Shown: positions 30,760 through 35,109 of the stretch, one piece after another | How the letters are laid out: every line of letters starts with the position of its first letter | How positions within the stretch are numbered: the stretch's first letter is position 1 | Origin: Spirochaetia bacterium | Lineage (GTDB): Bacteria; Spirochaetota; Spirochaetia; DSM-16054; Sediminispirochaetaceae | Assembly: GCA_021736475.1 (NCBI GenBank) | Contig: JAIPFV010000021.1 | Location: 1-35,109 of the forward strand | DNA: 35,109 bases | Reading direction: 5' to 3' | Translations under genes and position numbers: made by a program | Notes under the pieces: generated by a model | The model's database searches: none | Seen by the model: only the letters and a program-made list of their open reading frames with translations | Told to the model about the DNA's origin: nothing

Positions 30760-32298
30760 CTAGTCTTTTACCTGATAGACCACATCAATGATAGTCCCGT
30801 CCCGGTACTCCACGACTCCCACAATTTTATCTTCAAACTGTACCGGTTCCGGGACCCCGGTTACCTTTTCGGCCTTCTGCTTGAGCTGCTCTATGCTGTA
30901 AAGGGGAAGATGTTTCGTTTTTAGCCGGTCATAGATGTCCCGGCGTTTCGGATTCACCGCCACGCCGTGGTCGGTTACCAGCACATCTACCGTCTCGCCG
31001 GGAGTGATAATAGTGTCCACCCTGTCCACCACGGTGGCGGTACGACCGCGAATCAGCGGGGCAACCACAATGGAAATGCCCGATCCAATGGCTGTGTCGG
31101 AGTGCCCTCCCGAGGCTCCCCGGATTACCCCGTCCGAGCCGGTTAACACATTCACATTAAAATCGGTGTCGATCTCCATGGCACTTAAGACTACCACATT
31201 AATTTTGTTGGTAGCACAGCCCTTATTGTGGGGATTGGCGTAGTAGGAGGCATCGATTTCGGTGTGGTAGCGGTTCTCCGCGATGGACCGAATCGCTTCC
31301 TGGTCAAAGCTCTGCACATCCAGAATGCGCTTTATCAATCCCTCCTCGTGGAGTGTGACGATATTCCCCGTGACCCCGCCCAGGGCAAAGCTGGCGGTAT
31401 AGTTTTTCCGCAGCATCACATCCCGCAGAAACTGGGTAACCGCCAGGGAGATACTGCCGGAACCGGTTTGGATGGAAAAGCCGTCCTCCATGTAGCCGGA
31501 GTGTTCGATTACATGCGAGGCGTACTGGGCAATAAGAATATCCCGGGGATTGCGGGTCATCCGCAGCGATCCGGCACTGATTCCCTGGGGGTCGCCAATT
31601 TGATCCACCGGCACTATTAAATCTACATGATCCTGGTGAATACTAAAGGGAGTGTTTGGATACTCGACCAGGTTGTCGGTAATCAGCACCACCTTGGCAG
31701 CATGCACCGCATCCACCTTGGCGTATCCCAGGGACCCGCAGGCCGAGGGACCGGTGTAGCCGTTGGCGTTTCCGTATACATCGCAAGAGGGCACCGCCAG
31801 AAAGGCTACATCAATCTGCAGCTCGCCAGCCTCTATCATCCGAGCCCGTCCGCCGTGGGAATGGAACAGGACCGGTGTATCCAGCACTCCGTGGGAGACC
31901 GCCTCGGCCAGCTCACCGCGAATGCCGCTGCATATCAGTCGCCGTACCACCCCTTGTTTTATATGCGTAATAAGCGGGGTATGGGCATCGGTTAGGGAGC
32001 TTGAGGCGATGGTCAGGTCCTTTAATCCCAGGTTTGCGATTACATCCATCACCATATTCAGCACCATATCTCCGTTACGCAGGTGATGGTGAAAGGAGAT
32101 GGTCATACCGTCCTGCACTCCGCTTTTCAGCACCGCCTGTTCGATGCTGTCAACAATCTTATTTAGCCGGGGCAGGCTTCGGGAACCCTTTTGCTTTCGC
32201 ACTAAAGGAGTATTTTTAAAGGCCCCTTCAAAGGGCCGAATCTCCGGCAAGCCTTTAATACGGGCAGGGATATCCCTGCCGGCGGCGTTGTTAGCCAT
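30760..32298 (-). CDS. citF: Citrate lyase alpha subunit (citrate CoA-transferase)
   Basis: From ATG 32298 the product is 512 aa, typical for CitF. Hallmarks are SIEQAVLKSGVQDGMTISFHHHLRNGD near the N-terminus, LICSGIRGELAEAVSHGVL, GSGSISLAVTQFLRDVM, SDGVIRGASGGHSDTAIGSG and VDVLVTDHGVAVNP. It swaps the acetyl group on CitD for citrate. The start was chosen for AGGAGGAG a few bases upstream and the family length, giving an 8-bp overlap with citE; the frame to 32322 is not needed. Confidence 0.96.
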   Translation of the reverse strand: MANNAAGRDIPARIKGLPEIRPFEGAFKNTPLVRKQKGSRSLPRLNKIVDSIEQAVLKSGVQDGMTISFHHHLRNGDMVLNMVMDVIANLGLKDLTIASSSLTDAHTPLITHIKQGVVRRLICSGIRGELAEAVSHGVLDTPVLFHSHGGRARMIEAGELQIDVAFLAVPSCDVYGNANGYTGPSACGSLGYAKVDAVHAAKVVLITDNLVEYPNTPFSIHQDHVDLIVPVDQIGDPQGISAGSLRMTRNPRDILIAQYASHVIEHSGYMEDGFSIQTGSGSISLAVTQFLRDVMLRKNYTASFALGGVTGNIVTLHEEGLIKRILDVQSFDQEAIRSIAENRYHTEIDASYYANPHNKGCATNKINVVVLSAMEIDTDFNVNVLTGSDGVIRGASGGHSDTAIGSGISIVVAPLIRGRTATVVDRVDTIITPGETVDVLVTDHGVAVNPKRRDIYDRLKTKHLPLYSIEQLKQKAEKVTGVPEPVQFEDKIVGVVEYRDGTIIDVVYQVKD

Positions 32299-33196
32299 TG
32301 ATCTCCTCCTCTTCGATCTCATCCAAATAGATTCCTGAAGCCTGTGCCAAGTCGAGGGTATGCCGGGCGCGATCCACCACCGGCTTGTCTATCATTTTAC
32401 CGTTCACCGCTACCACTCCGCTGCCCTCCTGCTCCGCCCGCTTAATTGCACGGATAATACGCCGGGCAGTTTTAATCTCTACCACCGAGGGCATATAAAT
32501 GCTATGCACAATTCCAACCTGCCTGGGGTTGATTACTGATTTTCCATCAAAGCCCATGTTCTTAATTAACCCTACCTCTTCCCGAAAGCCCTCATCATCG
32601 GAGATATCGGCAAACACTGTATCTACCGCATGAAGCCCCGCCGCACGGGCGGCTAACAGAATCTCCTGCCGGGCGGTGAATAGTTCGGTTCCCGGCTTGC
32701 TGCGGCTGGTGTGCATGTTGGTGACAAAATCTTCAGCGCCGAAGGCTATACCTACCAGCCGCTCACTGGAGGTGGCGATGCGGTAGGCATTTACCACGCC
32801 CCGGGCACTTTCAATGGCCGCGAACAGTTTAATTGAGCCCGCCTCCACTCCCGCCTGCCGTTCAACCTCGGTCAGCTTCTGGTCAATCATCTGAATATCT
32901 TCGGGTGTCTCGGTCTTGGGCAGGCGGATTATATCCGGCTGGGCCCGCACCATCGCCTCGACATCATCCCGGCCGAAGGGCGTGTCCAGCCCGTTGATCC
33001 GCACCACCGTTTCGGTAGTCTCATAGTCGATACAGCGCAGCGCATGGAAGATAAGCAGCCGGGCGGCATCCTTCTCCCGCACCGACACAGAATCCTCTAA
33101 ATCGAACATCACCGAATCGGAGCGGTAGATGTGCGCATCCTTTACCATATTCGGGTTATTCCCCGGAACGTACAGCATTGTTCGACGCAGTTTCAT
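32291..33196 (-). CDS. citE: Citrate lyase beta subunit (citryl-ACP lyase)
   Basis: This 301-aa HpcH/HpaI-fold protein begins LRRTMLYVPGNNPNMVKDA and has MFDLEDSV, RINGLDTPFGRDD, IRLPKTETPEDI and FGAEDFVTNM. It cleaves citryl-CitD into oxaloacetate and acetyl-CitD. It is directly adjacent to citD (stop at 33197) and overlaps citF by 8 bp. Confidence 0.97.
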   Translation of the reverse strand: MKLRRTMLYVPGNNPNMVKDAHIYRSDSVMFDLEDSVSVREKDAARLLIFHALRCIDYETTETVVRINGLDTPFGRDDVEAMVRAQPDIIRLPKTETPEDIQMIDQKLTEVERQAGVEAGSIKLFAAIESARGVVNAYRIATSSERLVGIAFGAEDFVTNMHTSRSKPGTELFTARQEILLAARAAGLHAVDTVFADISDDEGFREEVGLIKNMGFDGKSVINPRQVGIVHSIYMPSVVEIKTARRIIRAIKRAEQEGSGVVAVNGKMIDKPVVDRARHTLDLAQASGIYLDEIEEEEING

Positions 33197-33490
33197 CTAC
33201 AGCTCCTCCCAGTGGTAGGTCTGCACCCCGGCGCCCCGATACAGGGCTGTTTCGAGGCGTGCCCGGATTACACAATCCAGGGCACTGCGGTCATCCACAT
33301 CCACTAGGGCAGAGCTCACCTGCATCTCATCCAGAATATCCCTCACTAACTTCTCGATATGTCTGCCGAAGCGTTTTTCCACAATACTCTTTAGCTTTAT
33401 CTCGATTTTATTCTCAGGATGGGTTTTTACACTTATAAGTACATCGCTCGATTCCAAGGTGCCGGCCTTTCCGGTATGGATTAATTCCAT
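33197..33490 (-). CDS. citD: Citrate lyase acyl carrier protein (gamma subunit)
   Basis: This 97-aa protein has the CitD attachment motif AGTLESSDVLI near the N-terminus. The prosthetic group attaches to a serine of this SS pair (residues 14-15; Ser14 in the known enterobacterial protein). GAGGAG precedes the ATG. It follows citC after 37 nt and touches citE. Confidence 0.96.
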   Translation of the reverse strand: MELIHTGKAGTLESSDVLISVKTHPENKIEIKLKSIVEKRFGRHIEKLVRDILDEMQVSSALVDVDDRSALDCVIRARLETALYRGAGVQTYHWEEL

Positions 33491-33527
33491 GCTGCTTCTC
33501 CTCTTTGAGATGGGGCTTTGGAATGCC

Positions 33528-34595
33528 CTAGTGCCGTCGATTCTCCCGGCGTATGCGGTCTAACACGGGGCCGGCTTCCGGGCTGTTCAGATACATCCAG
33601 GTAGACCGTGGAACCAACGATTCTATCTCTTTCCGCCGGTTCTCGCGTATCAGCTGCCGCACCTTCGAGGCACTTACCGCCGCCCCGGCATACTCAAGCC
33701 GGGGAATCTCTTCGACCTCTATTCCATAGTTCGGCAGTATCAACCGCATCTGCCGGTTGTAGGCGGCGGTTACCGGGCAGTAGGGCTCTTCCCCTACCAT
33801 CCGGCGGTCAATATTCAGGGCGGGAGCTATTCTCTGACCGAAAATCTGCAGATCCAGACGGGCATGGGCACTGGTAACCGCCTCGCTGTCACGCAAAAAA
33901 TAGGAGGGAAAGGTTGCCCCGGAGATCATATACGGCCCGCCGTGATGAACCAGCACATTTTCAAACTCCCGGGTTCCCTCCCATACCAGTTGAAACCGCA
34001 CCTCTTCTGGAAACAGCGACCGCTCGGCGGAAACTACAAACAGATGCACCTTCTGCCCGATCTCCGCTGCCCGCCGGGAGGCCTGCTCCACCAGATACCG
34101 GTGCCCCAGGGTAAAGGGATTACAGTTCATCACCAGTGCGGTAGCGCCACCGGGGGATGCGTATTTCTCAAGAATCTTAAGCCAGCTCTCCACCTGGCCG
34201 TCGGGTTTCTCCAGCAAGACCACGTCCGTCTGCTCACCGGCGGAGGACTCCGCTACGACTCCGAAACCGAGGCTCCGGAACACAGAGCGGTTTTTTGTTT
34301 TGGTAAATACAAACAGATGTTCAATTCCCTTATGGTTGGCTTCAAGCTCCAGCTCGCCGACGATTGTATTGGTCAGAGCCTCGCCCTGATACGCGGTATC
34401 TACTGCAATACATTTCAACACATTGCCGGCCAATGAACCGGTACCGACAATAACTCCATTGCTCTTCGCCACTACCGTATGCTCGACATCCAGGTCGTAG
34501 GAAAGCTGTTGGGAGGCTAAAAAATCGCCTACCGGCTTCCGTTCAGAAGCGAAGTCCGGTTGGATAGAGCTGATCTCAAGGTCGTAGGTACTCAT
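33528..34595 (-). CDS. citC: [Citrate (pro-3S)-lyase] ligase
   Basis: This 355-aa two-domain protein has a GNAT-like N-terminus (about 1-130, VIVGTGSLAGNVLKCIAVD, RSLGFGVV) and a nucleotidyltransferase domain from about 150 (NCNPFTLGHRYLVEQA, with TLGH at 162-165 as the nucleotide-binding motif). It acetylates the thiol of the CitD prosthetic group using ATP and acetate, activating the lyase. It is the first gene of the operon citC-D-E-F-X-G. No citrate transporter or oxaloacetate decarboxylase genes lie in the window. No Shine-Dalgarno is seen before the ATG. Confidence 0.95.
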   Translation of the reverse strand: MSTYDLEISSIQPDFASERKPVGDFLASQQLSYDLDVEHTVVAKSNGVIVGTGSLAGNVLKCIAVDTAYQGEALTNTIVGELELEANHKGIEHLFVFTKTKNRSVFRSLGFGVVAESSAGEQTDVVLLEKPDGQVESWLKILEKYASPGGATALVMNCNPFTLGHRYLVEQASRRAAEIGQKVHLFVVSAERSLFPEEVRFQLVWEGTREFENVLVHHGGPYMISGATFPSYFLRDSEAVTSAHARLDLQIFGQRIAPALNIDRRMVGEEPYCPVTAAYNRQMRLILPNYGIEVEEIPRLEYAGAAVSASKVRQLIRENRRKEIESLVPRSTWMYLNSPEAGPVLDRIRRENRRH

Positions 34596-34606
34596 AACTT
34601 TTTTCT

Positions 34607-34635
34607 ATACTACCACAGTCTGCCCATAAGAACAA
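34607..34635 (-). promoter_or_regulatory. Candidate promoter of the cit operon
   Basis: TTGTTC (34635-34630), a 17-nt spacer and TAGTAT (34612-34607) lie on the minus strand between the proS terminator and citC. Transcription would start about 5 nt before ATG 34595, giving an almost leaderless message without a ribosome-binding site. The -35 overlaps the T-run side of the terminator. Confidence 0.45.
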
Positions 34636-34683
34636 AAAAAATCCGCCTCCTCGCTGCCTATGAGACAACGGAAGGCGGATTTT
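34634..34683 (-). terminator. Intrinsic terminator of proS
   Basis: On the minus strand AAAATCCGCCT (34683-34673) pairs with AGGCGGATTTT (34648-34638) around a 24-nt loop, followed by a T-run (plus-strand A's 34634-34640). A smaller CCGGAGG/CCTCCGG hairpin (34697-34715) directly follows the proS stop. Confidence 0.85.
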
Positions 34684-34715
34684 ATGGTTCACGCGTCCGG
34701 AGGAGATACCTCCGG

Positions 34716-35109
34716 TTAGTACGCTTTTGAGAAGATGGCTCGGTACTGAGCGGGCTCACCGCAGCGCACACATTTTGTTCCGCTTACCCCATCCTGATCA
34801 AAGGGGAGCACCCGGATGGTGGCTTTGGTATCGTTTTTTACAGCTGCTTCACACTCCGCCGAGCCGCACCAGTGGGTATCGACAAAGCCGTTGCCATCCT
34901 TGTACAGCGCCTTGAACTCATCGTAGTTCTGCAGCTGATGGGTATTCTCTGCGCGCAGCTCAAGAGCGCGCTGATACAGATCCTTTTGAATCTGTTCTAA
35001 TAGCTCTCCAACCCGCTCGGAGGCAGCTTCAATGTCAACCGACTCTTTTTCTCCGGTATCCCGGCGCACCAGCATGGCTTTGCCGTTTTCCATATCCCGG
35101 GGGCCTATC
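34716..35109 (-). CDS. proS: Prolyl-tRNA synthetase, C-terminal part (cut by window edge)
   Basis: The frame is open to the right edge and reads IGPRDMENGKAMLVRRDTGEKE, the start of the anticodon-binding domain, and ends in CVRCGEPAQYRAIFSKAY. The RIEIGPRD-type motif and the zinc-type C-terminal domain ending in KAY are diagnostic of the archaeal/eukaryote-like ProS form, also found in some bacteria. The ATG at 35093 is internal, not the real start. Catalytic domain lies outside the window. Confidence 0.95.
   Translation of the reverse strand, partial: IGPRDMENGKAMLVRRDTGEKESVDIEAASERVGELLEQIQKDLYQRALELRAENTHQLQNYDEFKALYKDGNGFVDTHWCGSAECEAAVKNDTKATIRVLPFDQDGVSGTKCVRCGEPAQYRAIFSKAY

Overview
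The window looks like a chromosomal segment of a free-living, fermentative spirochaete (Spirochaeta-like). No rRNA or other marker gene is present, so this placement is an inference. It rests on double-membrane hallmarks (signal peptides, a lipoprotein, an outer-membrane barrel), clustered FecR, FHA and VWA proteins, an archaeal/eukaryote-style prolyl-tRNA synthetase C-terminus, a citrate lyase cluster and sugar ABC importers. Both edges cut genes: a PAS-domain protein on the left and proS on the right.

Left third (1-10.7 kb): after the partial PAS protein come a YbhB/Raf-kinase-inhibitor-like protein and an Fe-S protein. Next is a coherent regulated transport locus. It holds a membrane histidine kinase, a sigma54-activating NtrC-type response regulator and a membrane-anchored solute-binding protein (SBP), joined by overlaps. 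They are followed by a second SBP and two permeases. A near-consensus -24/-12 (sigma54) promoter lies before the second SBP. Nested inverted repeats sit where enhancer sites would be expected, and an attenuator-like hairpin separates the SBP from the permeases. No ATPase is encoded here.

Middle (10.8-20.5 kb): a tail-anchored hendecad coiled-coil protein; a marR-MATE efflux pair with a clear operator dyad; a four-gene envelope operon (secreted protein, beta-barrel, FecR protein, lipoprotein); a decayed nitroreductase pseudogene; a DUF4386 membrane protein; an LRR protein with a J-domain-like N-terminus; and a GC-rich 42-bp tandem repeat.

20.5-26.3 kb: the most novel-looking region. Two divergent genes share an unrecognised domain, once fused to an HU/IHF DNA-binding domain and once alone. 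The stand-alone copy leads a tight operon with a PPP-like metallophosphoesterase, a transmembrane Ser/Thr kinase, a membrane FHA protein and a VWA-TM-FHA protein, closed by a strong intrinsic terminator. This reads as a phospho-signalling module.

Right third (26.3-35.1 kb), all on the minus strand: citCDEFXG (citrate lyase and its maturation), azlC-azlD, a LysE-family exporter, a patatin-like phospholipase, and the end of proS with its terminator.

A recurring feature is that five transcription-unit-leading genes (starts at 1176, 2521, 16814, 19261 and 20502) lack a Shine-Dalgarno sequence. Each has a -10-like TANNNT hexamer exactly 6 nt before the ATG, which predicts leaderless mRNAs. Downstream genes in the same operons mostly carry normal ribosome-binding sites.
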